Positions 9,246 to 17,961 of a DNA stretch of 64,000 nucleotides are shown piece after piece (position 1 is the stretch's first letter; each line of letters begins with the position of its first letter). The stretch spans positions 558,001-622,000 of the forward strand of contig NZ_CP065230.1 in the NCBI RefSeq assembly GCF_015767635.1. The letters run 5' to 3'. Source of the DNA: Halomonas sp. A40-4 (lineage in GTDB: Bacteria; Pseudomonadota; Gammaproteobacteria; Pseudomonadales; Halomonadaceae). The position numbers and the translations under genes are program-made. The notes beneath the pieces are model-generated. The model worked only from the letters and a program-made list of their open reading frames with translations. It had not been told where the DNA came from and did no database searches.

Positions 9246-10709
9246 TCACCCCCTAGTGTTCTGTTGTTGCTGCCATGCATGACCAGCGGCCGTTAGCCGG
9301 TATTTCTGAAAGCGGCTATTGGGCTTATCCGGAATCGTTTGCTCAATCAACCCTGCGTTCAGTGCAGGTCGCAAATAGGCATTGCGGAAATGGGGCTGAT
9401 GTTTGAGGCCCAGCATGTCCTGTAGCTCGGCCCGTGTCATTTCGCCTTCCAGAGAGTCTAGCAAGCGGGCAACTTCCGGGCTGACTGGGTCGGTGACTGG
9501 GTCGGTGACTGGGTCGGTGACTGGGTCGGTGACGGACGGTGTGTCGCCCTGCCATTCTGCTTCCGGCCTCCAGACGATGACACTGAATTGATTGCCCGAA
9601 GGGTCATCTTGCAAATCAATCCGGGGCCAAGCCTCAAGCGCTCGCGGAATCCCACTACCCATCCCGCGATAAGGCAAAATGTGGGAGGCATGTTCAGTGA
9701 GCGTGGGATTGCGACGAATGGTCTTTCCTTGGCTAATGTCTTTGGGGCTTAGTCTATCTGGCAGGTGGCCAGGGCTGACGATCTCCACACGGTCGGCGAA
9801 GATCATAAGGCGAACGGAAGCGCTGGTGAAGTAATCCCTGTGAATAAAGGCATTGACCAGCAACTCCTCAAGTGCCGTTTCGGGAATCTCCAGTTCGCCC
9901 AGAGTGTTGAAACTCCGGCCATGCTGCACATGATGCAGGTTGCGTTTGATAAACGCGAAAGCGCCCCGGAACTGATCCAGCAGGGTGCCCTTGATGTCCT
10001 CGCTGTCCAAATAACGGGTATCGTGCAAAGCCGTGCCGGGAAAGGCCACCGCCTTCACTTCAAAAGCTGGGCGCCAACGCTGGGGATTGCGACCAAACAA
10101 CATCAGCCCTGCCAGATTCAACGCCTGGCCGTCGCCCAGGCCCAGGTTCTGCAGCAACTGCTCCCGTGTCAGGCCTGAGAACTCGCTGCTCTCGCCATAG
10201 CGACGATTGAAGTAAGTGGTAAACGTCTTGTCATCGATATCTTCTACTGAGGTGCCCGTCACCGGTACTACATCAGCGTAAACCAGACCGGAGCGCTGGA
10301 ACATGCGTTGCAGTTCTTCGCGGGAGGTTACATGCCGTTTGTCCGAACCTTGTTTAACCCAGATACGGCCTTGACTATCGAGGTAAGGCTTGGCTAGTCC
10401 ATCGGGCACTTCTATCACAACCACAATGCCCTGATGCGTCTGCACATTCTCGGTCAGCGGATGCACCGGTGGGCGCACATGCTGGGAAGCAGCGTTGCCA
10501 AGCAACTGATTCAACCGTCGAACCGCCGCGCCATCCAGTCCCGCAATCGAACCGTCATCATTAACGCCCAGAAACAGCCATCCGCCGCCACTGTTGGAAA
10601 AGGCGGCCAGCTCAGCGGCCAAGCCATCCGCGTTGGTGGCGTCACGCTTGAACTGGTGGCGGCTGTCTTCACCACCTGCGACCGTCTCAAGAAGTTCACT
10701 TATCGTCAT
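9246..10709 (-). CDS. AlbA_2-domain ATP-binding protein (RecG-like/Schlafen-type regulator family)
   Basis: A 487-residue protein of the family often annotated as putative transcriptional regulator or ATP-dependent DNA helicase RecG-related. Visible order: AlbA_2/Schlafen-type domain near the N-terminus (SRHQFKRDATNADGLAAELAAFSNSGGGWLFLGVNDDG), a GHKL-type ATPase part (ETALEELLVNAFIHRDY ... VEIVSPGHLPDRL ... GMGSGIPRALEAW), a low-complexity linker made of VTDP repeats (about 390-408), and a C-terminal winged-helix region (MTRAELQDMLGLKHQPHFRNAYLRPAL). It sits between genes that are usually contiguous (holC and valS), which suggests insertion. Related genes are scattered and often near defence or mobile DNA; no partner is present here. 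Role unknown. Confidence 0.8.
   Translation of the reverse strand: MTISELLETVAGGEDSRHQFKRDATNADGLAAELAAFSNSGGGWLFLGVNDDGSIAGLDGAAVRRLNQLLGNAASQHVRPPVHPLTENVQTHQGIVVVIEVPDGLAKPYLDSQGRIWVKQGSDKRHVTSREELQRMFQRSGLVYADVVPVTGTSVEDIDDKTFTTYFNRRYGESSEFSGLTREQLLQNLGLGDGQALNLAGLMLFGRNPQRWRPAFEVKAVAFPGTALHDTRYLDSEDIKGTLLDQFRGAFAFIKRNLHHVQHGRSFNTLGELEIPETALEELLVNAFIHRDYFTSASVRLMIFADRVEIVSPGHLPDRLSPKDISQGKTIRRNPTLTEHASHILPYRGMGSGIPRALEAWPRIDLQDDPSGNQFSVIVWRPEAEWQGDTPSVTDPVTDPVTDPVTDPVSPEVARLLDSLEGEMTRAELQDMLGLKHQPHFRNAYLRPALNAGLIEQTIPDKPNSRFQKYRLTAAGHAWQQQQNTRG
9483..9530. repeat. 12-bp tandem repeat, four copies, inside the AlbA_2 gene
   Basis: Four perfect copies of gactgggtcggt, with a diverged continuation at 9531. 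On the coding strand they encode VTDP four times. Because the unit is a multiple of three, copy changes would lengthen or shorten a linker without breaking the frame. Confidence 0.95.
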
Positions 10710-10785
10710 GACTTACTTCGCTTCAGCTCACAAGGGAGATCTCAATGGCAGTGTCCAGAGAGGCTTCATCCGTATGGGGGCACGG

Positions 10786-11220
10786 TCACGATCCCAGCTT
10801 ATGCGGCACGACCTCATGGCCGAGTTCTTTATAGCGCTGCCAGCAGGCGCGCTTGGCGACCAGTACTTGCTGGTGCTGGTTAATGATTTCGGCAATGCGG
10901 GTGTAGCGTTCTATGCCCTCGGGAATATCCGGGTGCAGGTTCAGCAGGGCGGTCTCTGCCGAAGGCACCGGTAACTGCTGCCAGCCGAGCGTGATCGGCA
11001 CGCTGGCGGCCATGTCGCTGTCTTCCAGCGCGTGGGGCAGGTAGGCGTCGTCGCGAAACCCCCACAGGGCCTCGTCGGCCTGTTCAGCCAGGGCCTTATC
11101 CTCGCAGTGCAGATGCAGGCGATAGCCTTTACGCCAGATGGTCTCGGCCAGCTTGCAGGCAAACTGGAGGCGGGCATCCAGCGTGGTGTCCGGCAGGATA
11201 TAAAAGTCGATACGCGCCAT
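10786..11220 (-). CDS. holC: DNA polymerase III chi subunit
   Basis: HolC, 144 residues, the clamp-loader accessory subunit that links polymerase III holoenzyme to single-stranded DNA-binding protein. Family features include the start MARIDFYILPD, the helix ARLQFACKLAETIWRKGYRLHLHCED, a WGFRDDAYLPHAL loop and WQRYKELGHEV near the C-terminus. The ATG has AGGAA six nt upstream. In most gammaproteobacteria holC lies between pepA and valS; here it keeps the orientation but ilvE separates it from pepA, and the AlbA_2, Spy-like and MFS genes separate it from valS. Confidence 0.93.
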   Translation of the reverse strand: MARIDFYILPDTTLDARLQFACKLAETIWRKGYRLHLHCEDKALAEQADEALWGFRDDAYLPHALEDSDMAASVPITLGWQQLPVPSAETALLNLHPDIPEGIERYTRIAEIINQHQQVLVAKRACWQRYKELGHEVVPHKLGS

Positions 11221-11294
11221 GGCGGATTCCTGGCAGGGCGTCTCAAGGCAGCGCCGCCGCAGGCAATGCCGCGGCGACGCAATAAGGCTGGGGG

Positions 11295-12407
11295 TTATGC
11301 CAGCTTAGTGAGCCAGCCGTACTGGTCTTCGCTACGGCCGTATTGCAGATCCAGCAGTTTGGTGCGAATGCGCTTGGCGACCTCGTTGCTGCCGCCAGCC
11401 GTAAGACGAATACGCTCATTTTCGCTGACCAGCTCGCCCACCGGTGTGATTACCGCCGCCGTGCCGCAGGCAAAAACTTCGGTAATCTCGCCTGAGGCCG
11501 CCCCCTCACGCCACTCGTCGATGCTGATAGGACGTTCTTCAGGGCTCAGGCCTTCGTCTTTGGCCAGGGTGAGCACCGAGTTGCGCGTGACGCCCTCGAG
11601 AATGGTGTCGGTCAGGCGAGGCGTCACCAGGCGACCGTCCTTGAAGACGAAAAACAGGTTCATGCCGCCCAGTTCCTCGATCCACTTGCTTTCTGCGGCA
11701 TCCAGAAACGCCACCTGGCCGCAGCCGTTGGCGGCGGCTTCCTTTTGCGCTGCCAGTGAGGCCGCGTAGTTGCCGCCACACTTGGCAAAGCCGGTGCCGC
11801 CGGGCGCGGCGCGCTTGTAATGGGAAGACAGCCAGATGGAAACGGGTTCAATGCCGCCTTTGAAATAGGCGGCGGCCGGTGAGGCAATCACGTAGTAATC
11901 CACCTCATGGGCAGGGCGTACGCCCAGGAAAGCTTCCGTGGCAATCATGAAGGGACGCAGGTAGAGGCTGCACTCATCGGCATTGCTTGAGGGCGTGGGC
12001 ACCCAGGCGTGATCCTGGGCGAGCAGGGCTTTCAGCGAGCCAATAAAGTCCTCGTCGGAAAGCTCTGGCAGCGCCAAACGCCGCGCGCTGCGACGAAAGC
12101 GCTCGGCGTTCTTCTCGGGGCGGAACGTCCAGACCGAGCCGTCGGCGTGACGATAAGCCTTGATGCCCTCGAAAATCTCCTGGCCGTAGTGCAGTACCGA
12201 AGCGGCGGGGTCAAGCGTCAAGGGGCCGTAAGGACGCACCTGGTGACCGTGCCAGTCGGCATCGATCGTCCAGCGAACGTGGGCCATGTGGTCGGTGAAG
12301 TACTGGCCAAAACCGGGGCTTTCCAGAATGCTGTCGCGAATCTCGTCGTCTGTCAGCTGATTGGACGGCAACACATCAAAACGGGTATCAGAACTTGCAG
12401 TGGGCAC
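11295..12407 (-). CDS. ilvE: Branched-chain amino acid aminotransferase
   Basis: PLP enzyme of fold type IV that makes the last step of Leu, Ile and Val synthesis (glutamate plus branched 2-oxoacid), 370 residues. It belongs to the longer BCAT form, not the 309-residue E. coli form. Recognisable blocks are LHYGQEIFEGIKAYR, YLRPFMIAT, the PLP lysine in GFAKCGGNYAASL (Lys209), EELGGMNLFFV and EVFACGTAAVITPVG. The start is GTG at 12407 with GGAG about 10 nt upstream. It interrupts the ancestral pepA-holC neighbourhood in the same direction. Confidence 0.95.
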   Translation of the reverse strand: MPTASSDTRFDVLPSNQLTDDEIRDSILESPGFGQYFTDHMAHVRWTIDADWHGHQVRPYGPLTLDPAASVLHYGQEIFEGIKAYRHADGSVWTFRPEKNAERFRRSARRLALPELSDEDFIGSLKALLAQDHAWVPTPSSNADECSLYLRPFMIATEAFLGVRPAHEVDYYVIASPAAAYFKGGIEPVSIWLSSHYKRAAPGGTGFAKCGGNYAASLAAQKEAAANGCGQVAFLDAAESKWIEELGGMNLFFVFKDGRLVTPRLTDTILEGVTRNSVLTLAKDEGLSPEERPISIDEWREGAASGEITEVFACGTAAVITPVGELVSENERIRLTAGGSNEVAKRIRTKLLDLQYGRSEDQYGWLTKLA

Positions 12408-12554
12408 GGCTGTGGGTCTCCGCTAGCAATACGCCTTGTCGGGCGAATACTGTATCAGTAAGAGGTATTAAAACAGGCGCACAGAGTCAGGCCCAGTACG
12501 CCTTGATGTGTTCAGGTTTAACGGTTGTGGCGCTTAAAGGCAACCGCTGGTTGT

Positions 12555-14090
12555 CTAGTCGTCGCCATTTTCAACCTGGACGTCGTTTTCCCGGTCCAGA
12601 AGGTACTGGGTGAGCAGGCCGACGGGGCGGCCGGTGGCACCTTTCTGCTTGCCGGAGTGCCAGGCGGTGCCGGCAATGTCCAGGTGTGCCCAGGGGAAAC
12701 GGTCGGCAAAACGCGACAGGAAACACGCCGCGGTAATCGTGCCCGCAGGGCGGCCACCGATATTGGCCAGGTCGGCGAAGTTGGAGTCGAGCTGTTCCTG
12801 ATATTCATCCCACAGCGGTAGGTGCCAGGCACGATCCCAGGCGCCTTCGCCTGCATCCAGCAGGTCAAGGGCGAGGTCATCATCATTGGAGAGCAGACCG
12901 GTGGCATGATGGCCCAGCGCGATGATGGCTGCACCTGTGAGCGTGGCAATATCGACCACGCTTGCCGGCTTGAAGCGCTCGGCATAGGTCAGCGCGTCGC
13001 ACAGCACCAGACGGCCTTCGGCGTCGGTATTGAGCACCTCAACGGTCAGCCCCTTGAGCGTGGTAATGATATCGCCGGGTTTGGTGGCGGCGCCGTCCGG
13101 CATGTTTTCCGCTGCGGCGACGATAAACACCAGATTCAGCTTGGGCTTGATCGTGAGGAGCGCTTTGACCGTGCCAAAGACGCTGGCCGCCCCGCCCATG
13201 TCGAACTTCATCTCGTCCATGCCTTCGCCAGCCTTGAGCGAAATGCCGCCTGTGTCGAAGGTGATACCCTTGCCGATCAAGACATGGGGGGCTTCTTCCG
13301 CATTGTCGGCCCCTTTATAGTGCATGACGATCAGGCGACTTGGCTCTCGACTGCCACGACCGACCGATAGCAGGGCGCCCGCGCCCAATTCGGCAAGCGC
13401 CTCTTCGTCCAGAATATCGACGGCCAAAGCGCCTTGGGATTCGCGTCCAAGCTGTTCCGCCTGGTCGGCCAAGTAGCTCGGCGTGCAGACATTTCCCGGC
13501 AGATTGCCTAGCGTACGCGTATAGTTGATGCCCTGACCGATGGCGCTACCCTGGTGGGCGCCCTGTCGAGCCCCTTCGGCATCGGCGGCATTGCTGATCA
13601 TCAGGTTCAATTGCGTCAGGCTTGCCGCTGGCGCCGGGTTGCGCTTGAACTGATCAAACCGGTAGTTCGCGCGTTCGATACTTTCGAGCACTTTGCGCGC
13701 TTTCCAGCCCGTATCGCGATCGGCAAGCGGCACTTCGGTCAGCATGACGCTGGCATTATCGATGGGAAGTTTGATCAGCGCCGCCATGGCAGCATCCAGC
13801 GCCTTCAGATACGCCGTTTCATGACATTTTTCGCGTTCGCCAAGGCCAACAATCAGCAGGCGCTCGGCACCCAGACCTGGGGCATACGGCAATAGCTGAA
13901 CGTTTGCGAGGCTGGCATCAATGTCGCCACTGGCGACAAGCTGGCCGATCAACTGTTCGCTGGCATCGTCGAGTTTGGCAACGGCGGGTAATAAGTCGCT
14001 ACTTTTGTGGTCAGGTACCTTGTAAACAGGAACGACCAGGCAGGCCGTTTCTATTTTGGCAGGGTTAGCCGTTTGAACGGAAAATTCCAT
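12555..14090 (-). CDS. pepA: Leucyl aminopeptidase (M17)
   Basis: Cytosolic two-zinc aminopeptidase that removes N-terminal residues; in E. coli the same protein also binds DNA in plasmid-dimer resolution and in carAB control. The ATG at 14090 (MEFSVQTANPAK) has GGAG five nt upstream, giving 511 residues, the normal size. Metal and active-site blocks are intact: LIGKGITFDTGGISLKAGEGM, MKFDMGGAASV and the family signature NTDAEGRLVL. It is divergent from lptF across a 105-bp gap, as in most gammaproteobacteria. Confidence 0.96.
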   Translation of the reverse strand: MEFSVQTANPAKIETACLVVPVYKVPDHKSSDLLPAVAKLDDASEQLIGQLVASGDIDASLANVQLLPYAPGLGAERLLIVGLGEREKCHETAYLKALDAAMAALIKLPIDNASVMLTEVPLADRDTGWKARKVLESIERANYRFDQFKRNPAPAASLTQLNLMISNAADAEGARQGAHQGSAIGQGINYTRTLGNLPGNVCTPSYLADQAEQLGRESQGALAVDILDEEALAELGAGALLSVGRGSREPSRLIVMHYKGADNAEEAPHVLIGKGITFDTGGISLKAGEGMDEMKFDMGGAASVFGTVKALLTIKPKLNLVFIVAAAENMPDGAATKPGDIITTLKGLTVEVLNTDAEGRLVLCDALTYAERFKPASVVDIATLTGAAIIALGHHATGLLSNDDDLALDLLDAGEGAWDRAWHLPLWDEYQEQLDSNFADLANIGGRPAGTITAACFLSRFADRFPWAHLDIAGTAWHSGKQKGATGRPVGLLTQYLLDRENDVQVENGDD

Positions 14091-14195
14091 GACGTCTCCA
14101 ACAAGACAAGCATCGAGGTATTCAGGATAATGTCCCAGTGTACCCAAGCACTGCAGGTGTTGCATAACATCCTGCACGACTAGCCGGAGAGCGCG

Positions 14196-15275
14196 TTGAT
14201 CTTATTTCGCTATTTAACACGAGAAGTTCTGGTCACCATGTCCGCTGTAGCGGGCATTTTGTTGTTGGTGATCATGGGCAGCCGCTTTATCCGCTATTTT
14301 TCCGACGCCGCGGAGGGAGACTTTCCGGTCAATATCCTGGGTAGCTTGATGGTCTATCACCTGCCGGGGTTCATGGAGCTTATCCTGCCGCTTTCGTTTT
14401 TTCTGGGCATATTGCTGGCTTATGGCCAGTTGTACATGAACAGCGAAATTACCGTTATGGTGGCCTGTGGCATGAGCCCCAAGCGGCTTCTCAAGGTGAC
14501 GTTATTGCCCGCTTCGGCGGTGGCGATAGTGGTAGGCGTTTGCAGCCTGTGGCTGACACCGGCGGGGGCCCTCCAGACCGCTGCCATCATAGAAGAACAG
14601 GAAAGCCGCTTGGACGTTTCAGTCCTGGCCCCCGGCCGCTTTCAGGAGTTTGGCGGTGGGCGTACCGCCTATATCAGCGGTTTCAATGATGATGGAAGCG
14701 AAATGCAGGATGTGTTGGTTCATGAACAGCGTCAGCCTGGTGATGATGCCGAACACAACTATGTCACGCGTGCAGTGTCGGGTTATCAGGAAACGCGGAT
14801 GGATACCGGTAGCCGCTTTCTGGTGCTTAATGACGGTGAGCGTTACGGCGTGACCCCGGGGCAGCGAAACGCCGAACGATTGACGTTTGAGCGCTACACG
14901 TTGCGGCTTGGCCTGAGCCGCGACCGCCAGGAACTGGATTCGCTGGAGTACGCCACGACGTTGGCACTTTGGCAGGATGACAATGATCGTGCCCAGGCCC
15001 AATGGCAGTGGCGGGCGGGGTTGCCGCTGATGGTCTTTATTCTGGCGATCATGGCGCAGCCGCTCTCGCGGGTTAACCCCCGACAGGGGAGGTTTGCCAA
15101 GTTGCTTCCTGCGGTCTTTTTATACGTTGCGTACCTGAGCTTATTGCTGGCGGCTGTCGATGCGGTGGGTAGCGGGGCGTGGTCCACTAGCGTGGGCATA
15201 TGGCCCGTCCATGGGCTGTTTCTAGCCTTGGGGCTCTTGCTGATCTGGCACTCGCAACGCAAGGGGATGCGCTGA
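14196..15275 (+). CDS. lptF: LPS export permease LptF
   Basis: Inner-membrane half of the LptB2FG ABC exporter, which extracts lipopolysaccharide and feeds it to the LptC-A-D bridge. The 359-residue protein has the YjgP/YjgQ layout: two N-terminal helices (YLTREVLVTMSAVAGILLLVIMGS ... LPGFMELILPLSFFLGILLAYG), a periplasmic beta-jellyroll (about 130-260) and three C-terminal helices. The start is an unusual TTG at 14196, chosen because GGAG lies six nt upstream and no ATG fits the conserved N-terminus. Its TGA overlaps the ATG of lptG (TGATG), so the two are translationally coupled. Confidence 0.95.
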   Translation: MILFRYLTREVLVTMSAVAGILLLVIMGSRFIRYFSDAAEGDFPVNILGSLMVYHLPGFMELILPLSFFLGILLAYGQLYMNSEITVMVACGMSPKRLLKVTLLPASAVAIVVGVCSLWLTPAGALQTAAIIEEQESRLDVSVLAPGRFQEFGGGRTAYISGFNDDGSEMQDVLVHEQRQPGDDAEHNYVTRAVSGYQETRMDTGSRFLVLNDGERYGVTPGQRNAERLTFERYTLRLGLSRDRQELDSLEYATTLALWQDDNDRAQAQWQWRAGLPLMVFILAIMAQPLSRVNPRQGRFAKLLPAVFLYVAYLSLLLAAVDAVGSGAWSTSVGIWPVHGLFLALGLLLIWHSQRKGMR

Positions 15276-16339
15276 TGATCGTTGATCGACTCGACCGCTA
15301 TATTGCTCGCAATGTGCTGGCGGCCATTGTGGTGGTGCAGTTTGTTCTGCTCGGATTGGATATCACCATCGCCTACATCGACGATCTGGGTGATGTGCAG
15401 GAAGGCTATTCGGCACTGGATGCACTGTTCTATCTACTGATGCGGACTCCTTGGCGGTTTTACCAATATGCGCCGGTCGCGGTGCTGATAGGTGCGCTGA
15501 TCGGCCTGGGCAGCATGGCGTCAAGTAATGAACTGACCGTGATGCGAGCGGCGGGCCGTTCACTGGGACGTATTGTCTGGAGCGTGATGAAGCCTGTGCT
15601 GGTCGTCGTCGTGGTCGTACTGATGGTGGCCGAGTATGTCAGCCCGCGCACCGAACAATATGCCGAAGCGTGGCGGCTTGAACAGCTTCAGGGTGAGGGG
15701 GCCATGTTAACCAGCCGCAGCGGCTGGCAGGTCGAAGGAGACAGTGTTTACCGCTTCGGGGCTATCCGGGCTGACAATGTGGTGCTCGACCTGACGCGTT
15801 ACCGGTTTGACGAGGAACGTCTCGTCGAAGCGACCCATGCGCAACGCGCTATCTGGGACGATGGCGGGTGGCAACTGGAAGATGTCGCCACCACGCAGAT
15901 TTTTGATGACCACACCGAGTCTGAGCAAGCTCAAACCTTGCGCTGGGAAACCGACTTCACCCCGCTTCAGTTGGAGCGCCTGTTGCGTTCGGTAGAAAGT
16001 CAGGCACCCAGCGAACTTTGGGCTTACGCGCGCTTCCTTGAAGAGCAAGGTATGCAAGCGGACCAGCCGTTGCTGTATTTCTGGCAAAAAATGTTAATGC
16101 CGCTGACCATGGGGTCGCTGGTCTTGATTGCCGCTTCGTTCGTGTTTGGTCCGCTGCGCACCGTGGCGGCGGGCACGCGGGTGTTTTACGGCGTGGTGAC
16201 CGGGCTGGTCTTTAAATACGTTCAGGACTTGCTGGCACCGGCCTCGACACTCTTTGGTTTCTCCCCTGTCTGGGCAGTACTGGTCCCGACGCTGGCGTGC
16301 GCCGTGGTGGGAGTGTATTTCCTGCGGCGCAACGGTTAA
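15275..16339 (+). CDS. lptG: LPS export permease LptG
   Basis: Partner of LptF in the LptB2FG exporter, 354 residues. The start ATG (MIVDRLDRYIARNV) shares one base with the lptF stop. It has the same six-helix plus periplasmic jellyroll layout: helices near LAAIVVVQFVLLGLDITIAYIDD, a coupling-helix region (TVMRAAGRSLGRIVWSVMKPVL) and the C-terminal helices with GVVTGLVFKYVQDLLAPASTLFG. LptF and LptG form one operon divergent from pepA. Confidence 0.95.
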   Translation: MIVDRLDRYIARNVLAAIVVVQFVLLGLDITIAYIDDLGDVQEGYSALDALFYLLMRTPWRFYQYAPVAVLIGALIGLGSMASSNELTVMRAAGRSLGRIVWSVMKPVLVVVVVVLMVAEYVSPRTEQYAEAWRLEQLQGEGAMLTSRSGWQVEGDSVYRFGAIRADNVVLDLTRYRFDEERLVEATHAQRAIWDDGGWQLEDVATTQIFDDHTESEQAQTLRWETDFTPLQLERLLRSVESQAPSELWAYARFLEEQGMQADQPLLYFWQKMLMPLTMGSLVLIAASFVFGPLRTVAAGTRVFYGVVTGLVFKYVQDLLAPASTLFGFSPVWAVLVPTLACAVVGVYFLRRNG

Positions 16340-16359
16340 TCCAGATGCCGAGGAGTCCC

Positions 16360-16833
16360 ATGACCAAGCGACGTTTTCCGCAACCGGCCAATACCCGGCC
16401 CGCGGGATTGCCATCGCGCCTGGGCGCGATGCTCTACGATGGCTTGTTGGTGACAGCCATCTGGATCGCCGTGACTGTCGCTCACTTGGTGTTTTTCAGG
16501 TTCGTGCTAGGTCAGAAGGCAGAAGAGATTGGCATCCAGGGCGTCGATATTTGGAGTTTGCGGCTTTTGCTGGTGCTGATCACGACGCTGTTTTTTGTTT
16601 TCTTCTGGCAGCGCGGAGGCATGACGCTGGGCATGCAGGCGTGGCGGCTGCGTGTGCAAACCCTCGATGGAGAGAGCATTTCACTCAAGCAAAGTCTGGT
16701 GCGCTGCCTCATGGCCTGGCTTTCCCTGGCAGCGCTGGGAATAGGTTACTGGTGGGTGTTGTTTGATAGCCAGTGCCGCAGCTGGCCAGACATCGCTTCT
16801 GGCACCCAGACCGTGAAATTGCCCAAGCATTAA
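16360..16833 (+). CDS. RDD-family membrane protein
   Basis: A 157-residue inner-membrane protein. The ATG at 16360 has GAGGAG just upstream; it follows lptG by 20 bp and is probably co-transcribed. The RDD pattern is visible as PSRLGAMLYDGLLV (Arg then Asp at the first helix), then LRLLLVLITTLFFVFFW, the loop RGGMTLGMQAWRLRVQTLDGE typical of the family, and a last helix CLMAWLSLAALGIGYWWVLF. RDD proteins are poorly characterised; some promote Na+/H+ exchange in halophiles, but this one cannot be assigned a substrate. Confidence 0.85.
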   Translation: MTKRRFPQPANTRPAGLPSRLGAMLYDGLLVTAIWIAVTVAHLVFFRFVLGQKAEEIGIQGVDIWSLRLLLVLITTLFFVFFWQRGGMTLGMQAWRLRVQTLDGESISLKQSLVRCLMAWLSLAALGIGYWWVLFDSQCRSWPDIASGTQTVKLPKH

Positions 16834-16941
16834 TTTTTCTTTGCAAGTGGATGAAATGTCTTTCCCGACAATCAGTTACATGCACCCTCACGTTACTTAA
16901 GACGAATCGATACTAAAGGACATGCATTTTTACTTGCAAAG

Positions 16942-16962
16942 ATGTATGCGACTCATTTACAT
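16942..16962. promoter_or_regulatory. Possible Fur box upstream of bfd
   Basis: The sequence ATGTATGCGACTCATTTACAT has ATGTA/TACAT ends in dyad and matches the 15-base core Fur pattern TGATAATcATTATCA at 10 of 15 positions by eye. It lies 30 bp before the bfd start. Fur control of bfd is common in gammaproteobacteria; this particular site is a suggestion. A further inverted repeat (CTTTGCAAGT at 16839, ACTTGCAAAG at 16932) flanks the leader. Confidence 0.4.
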
Positions 16963-16991
16963 TCACCTTATGAACTTTATGAGGTGCAGCC

Positions 16992-17198
16992 ATGTACGTG
17001 TGTGTGTGCAAGGGAGTAACTGACCATCAGATCCGCCAGCAGGTGAGCGACGGCGCGCGTAGCTGGCAGGAAGTCCGTGAAGCAACCGGCTGTGCCACCC
17101 AATGCGGCAAGTGCGCATGCTTCGCCAAGTCGGTGACCCGCGAAGCGGTTCATGAGGCGCGCCTGGAAGCCAATGCTGGCTTGGCATATGCCGTTTGA
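16992..17198 (+). CDS. bfd: Bacterioferritin-associated ferredoxin
   Basis: Bfd, 68 residues, a [2Fe-2S] protein that docks on bacterioferritin and reduces its ferric core to release iron. The cluster ligands are the family's Cys pattern: Cys4 and Cys6 (MYVCVCKGVTD) with Cys38 and Cys41 in QCGKCACF (counted by eye). GAGGTG lies five nt before the ATG. bfr follows 180 bp downstream in the same direction but behind a hairpin, so the two may be separately controlled. Confidence 0.95.
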   Translation: MYVCVCKGVTDHQIRQQVSDGARSWQEVREATGCATQCGKCACFAKSVTREAVHEARLEANAGLAYAV

Positions 17199-17269
17199 CG
17201 CGAATCACTATTGTTAGGGTTATCTTTAGCAAATATATGATTTGCTTGAATTTTTAGTCCTCATCTCTA

Positions 17270-17292
17270 TACTCCCAGTAAGGCTGGGAGTA
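17270..17292 (+). terminator. Hairpin between bfd and bfr
   Basis: TACTCCCAG, loop TAAGG, CTGGGAGTA: a perfect 9-bp stem, followed after four bases by only a short TTTT. It probably ends or attenuates bfd transcription before bfr. Confidence 0.55.
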
Positions 17293-17379
17293 CGCCTTTT
17301 ATGGTCAATACTCCTCCATTAACGTAACTGCTTGATAGAGCCTGCTAAACTATCAGCATTACAGCAAAAAGGTGACGTC

Positions 17380-17862
17380 ATGAAAGGTGATCCGAAAGTA
17401 ATTGAGCATCTCAATATTGCACTTGGCAACGAGCTGGTGGCCATCAATCAGTACTTTTTGCATGCCAAGATGTACAAGGACTGGGGCCTGCAAGCGCTGG
17501 CCAAGTGGGAATACGACGAATCCATCGAAGAGATGCAGCACGCCGATAAACTTATCGAGCGTATCCTGTTCCTTGAAGGCATTCCCAACCTGCAGGATCT
17601 CGGCAAGCTGTATATCGGCGAAAATGTCAAAGAGATGCTCGAAAGCGATCTGAAGATCGAGCACGATGGCCGCAACGATTACATCGAAGCCATTACCTAT
17701 TGCGAGAGCGTTAAAGATTACGTTACCCGCGATTTGCTGCGCGACCTGCTCGCCGACGAAGAAGATCATATCGACCACATCGAAACCGAGCTTGGCTTGA
17801 TCGACAAGGTGGGTATTCAGAATTATATGCAGCGCCAGATGCAGATGGCAGGCGACGAGTAA
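17380..17862 (+). CDS. bfr: Bacterioferritin
   Basis: Haem-containing 24-mer iron-storage protein, 160 residues. ATG at 17380 with AGGTG upstream; the longer frame has no ribosome site. The N-terminus ([12 protein letters not shown]) is the family norm. Ferroxidase ligands align with E. coli Bfr: Glu18, Glu51, His54, Glu94, Glu127 and His130; Met52 in SIEEMQHAD is the haem ligand. A strong terminator follows. Together with bfd it gives a complete iron store-and-release pair. Confidence 0.97.
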   Translation: MKGDPKVIEHLNIALGNELVAINQYFLHAKMYKDWGLQALAKWEYDESIEEMQHADKLIERILFLEGIPNLQDLGKLYIGENVKEMLESDLKIEHDGRNDYIEAITYCESVKDYVTRDLLRDLLADEEDHIDHIETELGLIDKVGIQNYMQRQMQMAGDE

Positions 17863-17908
17863 TCGCTTGAGTTGAACCAGCTTAACAGCTGAGCCAATCG
17901 CACAACGC

Positions 17909-17946
17909 AAAACGGGCAGCCATCATTGGCTGCCCGTTTTGTTTTT
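17909..17946 (+). terminator. Rho-independent terminator after bfr
   Basis: AAAACGGGCAGCCA, loop TCAT, TGGCTGCCCGTTTT, then GTTTTT: a perfect 14-bp stem with a T-run. It lies between bfr and the convergent sodC and can serve both strands. Confidence 0.93.
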
Positions 17947-17961
17947 GGCTGTCTCTAAGCG

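Noticed and set aside
9480..9540. CRISPR-like array
   Set aside because: The 12-bp units are contiguous without spacers and lie in frame inside a gene.
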